DNA from: Rhizobiaceae bacterium
Lineage (GTDB): Bacteria; Pseudomonadota; Alphaproteobacteria; Rhizobiales; Rhizobiaceae
Direction of reading: 5' to 3'
Assembly (NCBI GenBank): GCA_004299545.1
Contig: SCRB01000655.1
Coordinates: 1 to 7,357 of the forward strand
DNA: 7,357 bases
The notes below the pieces were generated by a model. That model made no database searches. It had not been told where the DNA came from and saw only the letters and a program-made list of their open reading frames with translations. Both the position numbers and the translations under genes were made by a program. Below, in pieces: positions 1-5,196 of this stretch. Each line of letters starts with the position of its first letter. Position 1 is the stretch's first letter.

Positions 1-498
1 GGGATTTTCTTCGTGCTGCATGGCGGCGACCGGGAAAACCTCAACATGCGCGGCGCCATCCTGCATGTCATGGGCGACATGCTGGGGTCGGTAGCCGCCG
101 TCGTCGCGGCTGCCGTCATTATCGCGACCGGCTGGTATCCGATCGATCCCATTCTGTCGGTCGTGGTCGCAGTGGTTATCTTCGTTGCCGCCGGGCGCCT
201 CATGCGCGACGCCGGGCGGGTGTTGCTCGAAGGCGTGCCGAGGAGCCTCGACCGCGATGTGATCGCGCGCGACATCGCCGCCAATATTCGTGGCGTGAAA
301 GGCGTCCATCACGTCCATGTCTGGTCGCTCGACGGCTCCAGGAACGTGGCGACGCTGCACGCTCTCCTCGAGGACGGCACCGATGCCTATCAGGCGACGG
401 TCGCGATAAAGGCTCGCCTCGCGCAAAGCCACAAGATCGGTCATGCCACCGTGGAGACCGAGTATGGCCATTGCGCCGACGGCAGGGTATTGCACTGA
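1..498 (+). CDS. Cation diffusion facilitator (CDF) family metal efflux transporter, C-terminal part (5' end outside window)
   Basis: The reading frame is open from base 1 (GIFFVLHGGDRENLNMRGA...) to TGA at 496-498, so about 165 C-terminal residues of a roughly 300-residue protein are present. Residues 18-42 form a membrane helix with the HxxxD metal-site motif of CDF helix 5 (H22, D26 of the fragment, in LHVMGD). A second helix follows (about 45-65, beginning YPIDPILS), then the family's LLEGVP linker and the cytoplasmic ferredoxin-like domain with HVHVWSLDG. Together these match the CzcD/DmeF/ZitB type. Known family role: proton-driven export of Zn2+, Co2+, Cd2+ or similar divalent ions across the inner membrane. 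The metal cannot be decided because helix 2, which carries the other half of the site, is missing. The downstream SDR begins 76 bp later on the same strand and may be co-transcribed. Confidence 0.92.
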   Translation, partial: GIFFVLHGGDRENLNMRGAILHVMGDMLGSVAAVVAAAVIIATGWYPIDPILSVVVAVVIFVAAGRLMRDAGRVLLEGVPRSLDRDVIARDIAANIRGVKGVHHVHVWSLDGSRNVATLHALLEDGTDAYQATVAIKARLAQSHKIGHATVETEYGHCADGRVLH

Positions 499-564
499 CA
501 ATCGAGGCGAGAGTTGGTAGGAGACGGGACCGGAACGGGCGGCGGCGGCTGCCCGGAACTTGGC

Positions 565-570
565 GAGGGA
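565..570 (+). promoter_or_regulatory. Ribosome binding site deciding the SDR start
   Basis: GAGGGA ends 4 bases before ATG 575. An in-frame TTG at 560 lies upstream of it and would place this site inside the gene, so ATG 575 is the better start. Confidence 0.7.
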
Positions 571-574
571 AAGT

Positions 575-1333
575 ATGGCAGGACGCTTGAAGGACAGGAT
601 CGCGGTCGTGACCGCCGCGGGACAGGGCATCGGCCGCGCGATCGCGGAAGCGTTCGTACAAGAGGGAGCGATAGTCTATGCGTCCGACGTCGACAGAGCG
701 AAGCTCGACGGCCTGGCACGCGCGAAGAAAGCCAGGCTCAACGTTATTTCGACGCGCGCCGTCGAGTCCTATGCCGCCAAGGTCGGCGAGGTCGATATAT
801 TGGTCAATGTCGCCGGTTTCGTCCATCATGGCACCGTGCTCGACTGCACGGAAAAGGACTGGGATTTCTCCTTCGACCTGAACGTCAAATCGATGCACCG
901 GACGATCAGGGCATTCATGCCGGGCATGCTGGCGCGCGCGAAGGCGCGGGGCAAATCGGGTTCGATCGTCAACCTGTCCTCGGGCGCCTCGTCGCTCAAG
1001 GGTGCGCCGAACCGCTATGCCTATGGGGCGACGAAGGCGGCGGTGATCGGACTGACCAAGGCGGTTGCCGCTGATTTTGTCGCGAAAGGCATACGCTGCA
1101 ATGCCATCTGCCCGGGCACGATCCGCTCTCCGTCATGGGAAGCGCGTGTCGAGGATCTCGGCAAGACGGTCGGCGGCAAGGAAAAGGCGCTCGACATGTT
1201 CGTCCAGCGCCAGCCGATGGGGCGCGTCGGCGAGCCGGAGGAAGTGGCGGCGCTTGCTCTTTACCTCGCTTCCGACGAAGCTTCCTTCACGACCGGCGCG
1301 GCGATCCCTGTCGATGGCGGGTGGTTGATTTGA
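575..1333 (+). CDS. Short-chain dehydrogenase/reductase (SDR), DHRS6 / 2-keto-3-deoxy-L-fuconate dehydrogenase-like
   Basis: A complete classical SDR of 252 residues, the usual family length. From ATG 575 the Rossmann motif TAAGQGIG is at 13-20, and D38 at the end of beta-2 predicts NAD(H) preference. NVAG is at 78-81, and the catalytic tetrad is N103, S136, Y150, K154 (YGATK). The PG motif is in NAICPGT, and the C-terminus DGGWLI is typical. The blocks GFVHHGTVLDCTEKDWDFSFDLN and IRCNAICPGTI resemble the group containing human DHRS6 (BDH2) and bacterial 2-keto-3-deoxy-L-fuconate dehydrogenases, from memory of the family. A hydroxyacid or deoxy-sugar acid oxidation is likely, but the substrate is not proven. 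The usual LDV Asp that contacts adenine is Asn here (N56). Its stop overlaps the start of the next small membrane protein, which suggests translational coupling. Confidence 0.93.
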   Translation: MAGRLKDRIAVVTAAGQGIGRAIAEAFVQEGAIVYASDVDRAKLDGLARAKKARLNVISTRAVESYAAKVGEVDILVNVAGFVHHGTVLDCTEKDWDFSFDLNVKSMHRTIRAFMPGMLARAKARGKSGSIVNLSSGASSLKGAPNRYAYGATKAAVIGLTKAVAADFVAKGIRCNAICPGTIRSPSWEARVEDLGKTVGGKEKALDMFVQRQPMGRVGEPEEVAALALYLASDEASFTTGAAIPVDGGWLI

Positions 1334-1536
1334 CCGAAGAAACCCGCAAAACGGCGATTGCCGCCGCGATCATCCTTTTCGGATTCGGAGCGGCATGGGT
1401 GTTCATGCCGCGCATCATGCTGGCGGTCGGCAGCGTCTCTCCCATTGCCGCCGGCATTCTGGCAATCGCCTTTGTCGCCGCCTTTTTTGCGATCTTCTGG
1501 CTGCGCAGCAGAAGCCAGAACAAGAAGCGGCGCTGA
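1330..1536 (+). CDS. Small two-helix membrane protein, unknown function
   Basis: This 68-residue protein reads MTEETRKTAIAAAIILFGFG... from TTG 1330, whose TGA overlaps the SDR stop (TTGA). A GTG at 1321 is in frame and would add three residues. GGCGGGTGG at 1317-1325 can serve as ribosome binding site for the TTG. Residues about 9-27 and 38-60 are hydrophobic, joined by a short loop with MPRIMLAVGSVSP. The C-terminus is strongly basic (RSRSQNKKRR), so by the positive-inside rule both ends probably face the cytoplasm. I do not recognise a named family. Frame and codon use continue in the style of the neighbours, and the overlap with the SDR supports a real gene. It faces the histidine kinase gene with only 15 bp between their stop codons. 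Confidence 0.68.
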   Translation: MTEETRKTAIAAAIILFGFGAAWVFMPRIMLAVGSVSPIAAGILAIAFVAAFFAIFWLRSRSQNKKRR

Positions 1537-1551
1537 CGCTCAACCCGGCGT

Positions 1552-3006
1552 TTACGCGTTCCTGGCGAGCAGGGCTTCGGGCTTCACAGGCTCGGGGCTT
1601 TCTGCGCGAGGCAGGCGCAACTCGGTCATCAGGCCGCCGCCAGGCCTGTTCGCCAGGCGGATATCGCCGCCGAAGCTCCTGGCGATGGTGCGGGCGATGG
1701 TGAGGCCGAGGCCGAAGCCGCCGGTTTCGCGGCTGCGCGATCCCTCCACCCTCGTAAAGGGGCGGAAAACCGTGTCCAGCTTGGCCTGCGGGATCCCCGG
1801 CCCCTCGTCGCGGATCATGAGGACGATATCGTCGCCGTCGCGTTCCAGGCCGACATGAGCCTTGCCGCCGTAGGTGACGGCGTTGTCGATCAGGTTGGTG
1901 ATGCAGCGCCTGAGCGCGATTGGTCTCCCGACGCAGACGAGGCCGCGCGAAGGAAAGGCCTCTTCGTCGAAGGATACCTCCCTGTAGGCGTCGACGATCG
2001 AATCGACGAGGGAGTGCATGTCGATCCGCTCGTCGGCTTCCTCCTTTACCTCGAAGGTGGCGAAATCGACGACGGAGCGCGAGATCGCCTCGATGTCCGA
2101 CACGTCATGGAGGAGAGAGGCCTTGATCTTCCTGTTCGTCAGGAGTTCCAGCCTGAGCTTCATGCGGGTCAGCGGCGTGCGCAGATCATGGGCCAGCGCC
2201 GCGGCCAGTTGTTCGCGATCTTCCACATAATCGCGCAGCCTTGCCTGCATCGCGTTCACAGCACGCGCGGCGGATCGGTATTCATGACTGCCGCCTTCAG
2301 GCAGGGGTGAGCTCTTCAGGTCCTCGCCCAGCCTTTTCACGGCGCTCTCGAGCAGGCGATAGGGCGCGGTCAGCCGGCGCAATGCCGAGATGGAAAGGAT
2401 GACGACGAAGCCGGCGACCAGCGCCATGAGCGCCAGCGTCCGTCCCGTCAGGAGCGGGCTGACCGGCGTCAGCGGCATGACGAAGTTCAGCCATTGCCCG
2501 TCCCTGAATTCGATGGAGGCCAGCAGGCGGGCGCTCTGGGATATGCTGGCGGCAAGACGCAGGAATTCGTGCTCGATCTGGCCGACGTCCGGATCGGGTG
2601 TGAAGTTCGGCGGCTCAGCGGGGGAGGTGTCCGCGGATTCCCGCCTGATCCGTGCTTCGACGACGCCGAATTTCGTCAAGCGGGCGACGATGTCGTCTTC
2701 CAGCTCCGCCAGGTCGTCATCGGCGGGGATTGCGGTCCGGATCGCGGGCGTATCGGTGATCGTCACGACGAAAGAGGAGTTGGACAGCCGCGCGGCAAGT
2801 TGCGTGCGTTCCGCCGGACTGACGGCGTTGAGCAGTTTCACAAGCGAGAAGGCCCGGTCGCTCAGGCGGAAAAGCTCCAGGAGATTGTTGGAGGCGGCCC
2901 TCTCCCTGTTGACGATGGAAAGGGTCGTGACCTGCGTGATCGCCAGTCCCGCGATGAGGATCAACAGGAACCACGCCGGCAAGGTCTGTGGCAGGAACCG
3001 CCTCAT
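1552..3006 (-). CDS. Sensor histidine kinase, EnvZ-like, of an OmpR-type two-component system
   Basis: A 484-residue inner-membrane kinase. Membrane helix 1 is at about 11-31. A periplasmic sensor region of about 155 residues follows (33-188) that I cannot assign to a named domain. It is acidic in the middle (DDDLAELEDD) and contains a Pro-rich stretch near 129-140. Helix 2 is at about 190-209, HAMP at about 210-262, and the dimerisation/phospho-acceptor helix contains H273 in LAHDLRTPLTRMK. The ATPase domain shows the N box (NLIDNAVTYG, N371/N375), G1 (RDEGPGIP, D400), F box (FRPFTR) and G2 (GGFGLGLTIA, about 429-438). It should autophosphorylate H273 and pass phosphate to the regulator encoded just upstream. 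Its ATG overlaps the regulator's TGA by ATGA, so the pair is translationally coupled. The HDLRTPLTR box and partner point to the EnvZ class. The signal is unknown. Confidence 0.95.
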   Translation of the reverse strand: MRRFLPQTLPAWFLLILIAGLAITQVTTLSIVNRERAASNNLLELFRLSDRAFSLVKLLNAVSPAERTQLAARLSNSSFVVTITDTPAIRTAIPADDDLAELEDDIVARLTKFGVVEARIRRESADTSPAEPPNFTPDPDVGQIEHEFLRLAASISQSARLLASIEFRDGQWLNFVMPLTPVSPLLTGRTLALMALVAGFVVILSISALRRLTAPYRLLESAVKRLGEDLKSSPLPEGGSHEYRSAARAVNAMQARLRDYVEDREQLAAALAHDLRTPLTRMKLRLELLTNRKIKASLLHDVSDIEAISRSVVDFATFEVKEEADERIDMHSLVDSIVDAYREVSFDEEAFPSRGLVCVGRPIALRRCITNLIDNAVTYGGKAHVGLERDGDDIVLMIRDEGPGIPQAKLDTVFRPFTRVEGSRSRETGGFGLGLTIARTIARSFGGDIRLANRPGGGLMTELRLPRAESPEPVKPEALLARNA

Positions 3007-3731
3007 TCCGTCGCTATGTCCGGGCCGAATTGATAGCCGCCGCCGCGCACCGTCAGGATCAGCTTGGGCGAACGGGGATCGTCTTCCATCTTGCGGCGCA
3101 GCCGGCTGACGAGAATATCCACGCTGCGATCATAGCCATATTCGTTGTCGTTGCCCGCCAGTTCCATCAGCTGATCGCGGGAGAGAACGCGCTGCGAGCT
3201 TTTCACCAGCGCCTGCAGCAGATTGAACTCGGCCGTCGTCAGTTCCACGCGCACCTCGCCGGGCGCGATCAGGCGTCGGCGCGCGCAATCAAGCGTCCAG
3301 CCCGCGAATTTATAGACCTGCGGTTCATGGCGCTGGGATGGCCCGGCCATTACGGGCCGCCGCAGGACGGCGCGCACCCGCGCCAGAAGCTCGCGCGGGT
3401 CGAAGGGTTTGGGCACATAATCGTCGGCGCCCATTTCCAGGCCGACGACCCGATCCACCGTTTCGGTAACGGCAGTCAGCATGATGATCGGGACACGCGA
3501 CCAGGCGCGTATCTCGCGGCAAATGTCGAGGCCGCTCTTGCCTGGCAGCATCACGTCGAGGATCACCAGGTCGACGGCTATGCCCCGCATCGCCGCCTGC
3601 ATCTCCTCCGCATCCCCGGCAACGGAAACGCGCAAGCCATGCTTGAGGAAGAATTCCTGCAGCAGGTCGCGTATTTCCCTGTCGTCGTCAACGATCAGAA
3701 TATGCGCATCGGTCTTCACGCCTGTTTCCAT
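3003..3731 (-). CDS. OmpR-family response regulator (winged-helix DNA-binding)
   Basis: A 242-residue protein with a receiver domain (about 9-125) and an OmpR/PhoB winged helix (about 140-237). The receiver has the acidic pair D16/D17, phospho-acceptor D59 (VILDVMLPG), T86 (IIMLTA) and K108 (YVPKPF). The stretch VDRVVGLEMGADDYVPKPFDPRELLARVRAVLRR is very close to E. coli OmpR. The effector domain carries LTTAEFNLLQALV, the recognition-helix region RSVDILVSRLRRKMEDDP and the terminal wing TVRGGGYQF. It is expected to be phosphorylated by the downstream kinase and to act on promoters with tandem half-sites. The start at ATG 3731 has a modest GGCGGG-type ribosome site on the minus strand (about 3737-3742). 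The first of two long inverted repeats begins only 12 bp upstream of the ATG, so it lies in the leader or promoter. The regulon is not visible from sequence. Confidence 0.95.
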   Translation of the reverse strand: METGVKTDAHILIVDDDREIRDLLQEFFLKHGLRVSVAGDAEEMQAAMRGIAVDLVILDVMLPGKSGLDICREIRAWSRVPIIMLTAVTETVDRVVGLEMGADDYVPKPFDPRELLARVRAVLRRPVMAGPSQRHEPQVYKFAGWTLDCARRRLIAPGEVRVELTTAEFNLLQALVKSSQRVLSRDQLMELAGNDNEYGYDRSVDILVSRLRRKMEDDPRSPKLILTVRGGGYQFGPDIATE

Positions 3732-3742
3732 CTACACCCGCC

Positions 3743-3813
3743 AGTGTCCCGAATCCGAAATTCGTATCATTTCCGGGAGGCACCGCACGAATTTCGGATT
3801 CGATAAGGACACT
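3743..3813. repeat. Long inverted repeat IR1 upstream of the response regulator
   Basis: Left arm 3743-3765 (AGTGTCC, then CGAATCCGAAATTCGT) pairs with right arm 3787-3813 (ACGAATTTCGGATTCG, then ATAA, then GGACACT). That gives 16 perfect base pairs, a 4-nt bulge (ATAA, 3803-3806), 7 more perfect pairs, and a 21-nt centre. It has no T-tract, so it is not an intrinsic terminator. It lies 12 bp before the regulator ATG. It is related in sequence and geometry to IR2 next to it. It could be operator DNA, an RNA hairpin in the leader, or a palindromic intergenic repeat. The structure is seen directly; the function is unknown. Confidence 0.9.
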
Positions 3814-3828
3814 AGTAGATCCATAATT

Positions 3829-3906
3829 CTAGTGTGGTTTTCGGATTTGAAATTCATTCATCACGCTCGATCCATGGTGTAACGAATTTCAAATCCACCA
3901 CACTAG
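3829..3906. repeat. Long inverted repeat IR2, second unit of the paired element
   Basis: Left arm CTAGTGTGGT (3829-3838), bulge TTTC (3839-3842), GGATTTGAAATTC (3843-3855) pairs with GAATTTCAAATCC (3884-3896) and ACCACACTAG (3897-3906). That is 23 matched pairs interrupted by one 4-nt bulge. Two more A-T pairs follow inside after one mismatch, and the centre is 22 nt. Its inner half-site matches that of IR1 at 12 of 16 positions, and both units end in AGTGTSS/SSACACT followed by TAG. ACTAGT hexamers lie at the right edge of each unit (3811-3816 and 3902-3907). Confidence 0.88.
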
Positions 3907-3907
3907 T

Positions 3908-4116
3908 GGCACCGCCAAGGGATTGAACAGTGCTGATGGCGAATCTGCGGCAGGTCAAGCAGAAACACGCGCGCAACAAAATTCAACAAGCCAGAAAAAC
4001 CCTCGACATGAATCATTGCGAAAAGGATGATGGTGGGAGAGCCTTTTCGGACTTTCCCGCCACATCAACGTTCAACAGGCCGGTCGGGCGTCGCCCGCCG
4101 CCAAGAGGGAAATATC
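3908..4116 (+). other. Intergenic leader of the His-rich gene
   Basis: I find no credible gene here. It holds copy 1 of a 13-mer (3977-3989), a perfect 8-bp inverted repeat CGAAAAGG/CCTTTTCG (4019-4026 and 4042-4049, 15-nt centre), a short CGGGC-GTC-GCCCG hairpin (4085-4097) and the ribosome site AGAGGGA (4104-4110) for ATG 4117. No convincing -35/-10 pair was found, so the promoter position is unknown. Confidence 0.5.
3977..3989 (+). repeat. 13-mer CAAAATTCAACAA, copy 1
   Basis: It lies 140 bp before the start of the His-rich gene. It matches copies 2 and 3 except A instead of G at position 10. The flanks are also similar to copy 2: AAC precedes it by overlap and GAAAAAC follows at the same spacing. 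Confidence 0.6.
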
Positions 4117-4326
4117 ATGAAGAAGACCCTGTTCGCCGCGCTTGGCCTTGCCGTCGCGCTTGCGTTCTCCGTTCCGATGGTCGGCAGCGCCGATGCCGCG
4201 ACCATGGTGAAGCATCATCATCATCACGTTGTGCATCATCATCACGTCAAGCATCATCGCCATCACGTCAAGCACCATCACCACGCTGTGCGTCATCACC
4301 ACAAGCACATCGCCAAGAAGGGTTGA
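4117..4326 (+). CDS. Small secreted histidine-rich protein (mature part about 50% His)
   Basis: A 69-residue protein with a clean Sec signal peptide: MKK, a hydrophobic core TLFAALGLAVALAFSVPMV, and a predicted cut after ADA (residue 27). The mature 42 residues are ATMVK, then runs of 2-5 His separated by V, VK, R and AVR, ending HIAKKG; 21 of the 42 are His. No enzyme domain is possible at this size. Such His tracts bind Ni, Zn, Cu or Co in known proteins, so a periplasmic metal buffer or chaperone is a reasonable inference but not shown. The start ATG 4117 has AGAGGGA 6 bases upstream. A strong intrinsic terminator starts 2 bp after the stop, so it is probably a single-gene transcript. Signal peptide and AKKG tail are shared with the protein encoded at 4895-5137 (22 of the first 29 residues identical), so the two are paralogues. 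Confidence 0.88.
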   Translation: MKKTLFAALGLAVALAFSVPMVGSADAATMVKHHHHHVVHHHHVKHHRHHVKHHHHAVRHHHKHIAKKG

Positions 4327-4327
4327 T

Positions 4328-4354
4328 ATTCCGGCATTTCGCCGGAATTTTTTT
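4328..4354 (+). terminator. Intrinsic terminator after the His-rich gene
   Basis: A perfect 8-bp stem ATTCCGGC (4328-4335) and GCCGGAAT (4341-4348) with a 5-nt loop ATTTC is followed by an unbroken run of T through 4354. It begins 2 bp after the TGA. Confidence 0.93.
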
Positions 4355-4355
4355 G

Positions 4356-4393
4356 GGCCGTTCCGTTCGCATCGTGCTGCCGGAGCGGCCTTT
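4356..4393 (+). other. Second hairpin downstream of the terminator
   Basis: GGCCGTTCCG (4356-4365) pairs with CGGAGCGGCC (4381-4390) over 10 bp with one G-T wobble. The loop is 15 nt and TTT follows. It may be a weak back-up terminator or a structured leader for the next transcript. Confidence 0.4.
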
Positions 4394-4463
4394 CAGCAGG
4401 CGGTGTTGCCTGTTCCGGGCAAGCTTTCAGCCACGCGGACCGGCGATCTCTACATGCGGGAAA

Positions 4464-4476
4464 CAAAATTCAGCAA
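4464..4476 (+). repeat. 13-mer CAAAATTCAGCAA, copy 2
   Basis: It lies 83 bp before the start of the two-Cys protein gene and is identical to copy 3. As at copy 1, GAAAAAC follows four bases later (4481-4487). The rest of 4391-4546 shows no gene and no clear promoter. Confidence 0.6.
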
Positions 4477-4546
4477 TTCGGAAAAACGCACGCAAAAAAG
4501 ATTGGCCATAGTGACGTAATCGCTCTTTGACGTGCGAAAGACCGAA

Positions 4547-4843
4547 ATGCGCAAACTGCTCATCATCACTGCCGCTTTCCTCTGCGCCAGCGCCGCGATG
4601 GCAGCACCCGTGACGCCGAAGCCAGCGAAAAGAGTGATGATCACGCGCATCCAGCGTTGCGAGGAAATGCAGCGCCAGTTCAACCACGCAATCTCCGAAC
4701 ACGCCAAGGCCAAGCGAGCCGCCAAGGCGAGAGCACTTCAGAAAAAGGCTAAAAGATACTGCGCCGGCAAGAGACAGGCGCAAGGCATCAGAGCCTATGC
4801 GGAAGCACTGAGGTTGCTTGGGGTTCAACCGATCGACCAATAA
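4547..4843 (+). CDS. Small secreted two-cysteine helical protein, unknown function
   Basis: A 98-residue protein from ATG 4547; an in-frame GTG at 4532 would add five residues but has no ribosome site and would displace the signal peptide. MRKLLIITAAFLCASAAMA is a typical Sec signal with cleavage after AMA. The mature part is strongly basic and predicted helical, with two Cys 34 residues apart (RCEEMQ and RYCAGK) that could form a disulfide pinning a helical hairpin. Between them is an Ala/Lys/Arg-rich helix, and the C-terminus is RAYAEALRLLGVQPIDQ. The pattern resembles small rhizobial periplasmic proteins of unknown function that I recall having CxxxQxQF and LCAxGK blocks; I cannot name a family. 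The ribosome site is weak (GAAAGA region). The next gene follows after 51 bp without a visible terminator, so the two may share a transcript. Confidence 0.8.
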   Translation: MRKLLIITAAFLCASAAMAAPVTPKPAKRVMITRIQRCEEMQRQFNHAISEHAKAKRAAKARALQKKAKRYCAGKRQAQGIRAYAEALRLLGVQPIDQ

Positions 4844-4867
4844 TCGGTGGCACCTATCCCTGGTTCG

Positions 4868-4880
4868 CAAAATTCAGCAA
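4868..4880 (+). repeat. 13-mer CAAAATTCAGCAA, copy 3
   Basis: It is identical to copy 2 but lies only 27 bp before the ATG of the Lys/His-rich gene, directly touching its AGGAAA ribosome site (4881-4886). At this distance it would be in the mRNA leader rather than in a promoter for this gene. Confidence 0.6.
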
Positions 4881-4894
4881 AGGAAACCTGCATT

Positions 4895-5137
4895 ATGAAA
4901 AAGACCCTTCTCTCCGCGCTCGGCCTTGCCGTTGCCCTCGCTTTCTCGGCGCCGATGATCGCCCCGGCCAATGCCGCGACCGCTGCAGCCACGACCACGG
5001 CCACGACCACTGCCAAGAAGCCGATGGCCAAGAAGGCCGTCCATCACAAGAAGGCCGTCCATCACAAGAAAGCGATGCACAAGAAGACGTCCGCGCACAA
5101 GAAGGTCGCCCCCAAGAAGGCTGCCAAGAAGGGCTGA
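4895..5137 (+). CDS. Small secreted Lys/His/Ala/Thr-rich basic protein, paralogue of the His-rich protein
   Basis: An 80-residue protein. Its signal peptide MKK-TLLSALGLAVALAFSAPM... has predicted cleavage after ANA (residue 27) and is almost the same as that of the 69-aa His-rich protein, also at DNA level (about 79% over the first 87 bases by eye). The mature 53 residues start with an Ala/Thr low-complexity stretch (ATAAATTTATTTA) and continue with repeated KKAVHH, KKAMH and KK units ending AAKKG. The tail is very basic and resembles histone-H1-like or other polycationic tails, so it could bind polyanions such as LPS, capsule or nucleic acid, or metals through HH pairs; none of this is shown. 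The ribosome site AGGAAA is 8 bases before ATG 4895. An upstream in-frame start at 4847 would remove the N-terminal signal and is less likely. A strong terminator lies 60 bp downstream. Confidence 0.85.
   Translation: MKKTLLSALGLAVALAFSAPMIAPANAATAAATTTATTTAKKPMAKKAVHHKKAVHHKKAMHKKTSAHKKVAPKKAAKKG
5030..5065 (+). repeat. Perfect tandem duplication of an 18-bp unit (KKAVHH) inside the Lys/His-rich gene
   Basis: AAGAAGGCCGTCCATCAC occurs at 5030-5047 and again at 5048-5065 without change. A decayed third unit follows (AAGAAAGCGATGCAC). Exact nucleotide identity suggests a recent duplication, and this may be a length-variable site between strains. Confidence 0.85.
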
Positions 5138-5140
5138 GAT

Positions 5141-5179
5141 CCGGGGTACGCCCCGGTAACCGGTGCGCCGCAGAGCGCA
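5141..5179 (+). other. Two small hairpins in the 3' untranslated region
   Basis: CCGGGG-TACG-CCCCGG (5141-5156) starts 3 bp after the stop codon, and TGCGC-CGCAGA-GCGCA (5164-5179) follows. Neither has a T-tract. With the terminator stem at 5197-5229 they make three successive stems in the 3' region. Confidence 0.55.
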
Positions 5180-5196
5180 TTTCCGGCCTGATTTTC

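Noticed and set aside
200..898. Minus-strand open frame of 232 codons across the CDF-SDR junction
   Set aside because: It is antisense to two well-supported genes and its product is low-complexity and Arg-rich with no domain.
1537..1551. Bidirectional terminator between the convergent small membrane protein and kinase genes
   Set aside because: The 15-bp gap has no convincing stem followed by a T run on either strand.
2390..3109. Plus-strand open frames opposite the histidine kinase and response regulator
   Set aside because: They are shadows of the kinase and regulator, which carry all catalytic motifs; the products are Ser/Arg-rich without domains.
3743..3906. Inverted repeats as intrinsic terminators
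   Set aside because: Neither arm is followed by a T run on either strand, and there is no gene ending there.
3743..3907. Insertion sequence remnant
   Set aside because: No transposase fragment is visible and no flanking target duplication could be confirmed. A non-autonomous element remains possible and is listed as a finding.
4072..4308. Minus-strand Met/Val-rich frame opposite the His-rich gene
   Set aside because: The Met and Val runs are simply the reverse complement of CAT/CAC histidine codons.
4117..4326. His-tract DNA as a CRISPR or simple-repeat array
   Set aside because: The periodicity is of CAT/CAC codons in one open frame with signal peptide, ribosome site and terminator. There are no spacers of constant length.
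3930..4511. Plus-strand frame of 193 codons from the leader through the His-rich gene
   Set aside because: It overlaps the His-rich gene in another frame, crosses the strong terminator at 4328-4354, has no ribosome site, and its product is Ser/Arg-rich noise.
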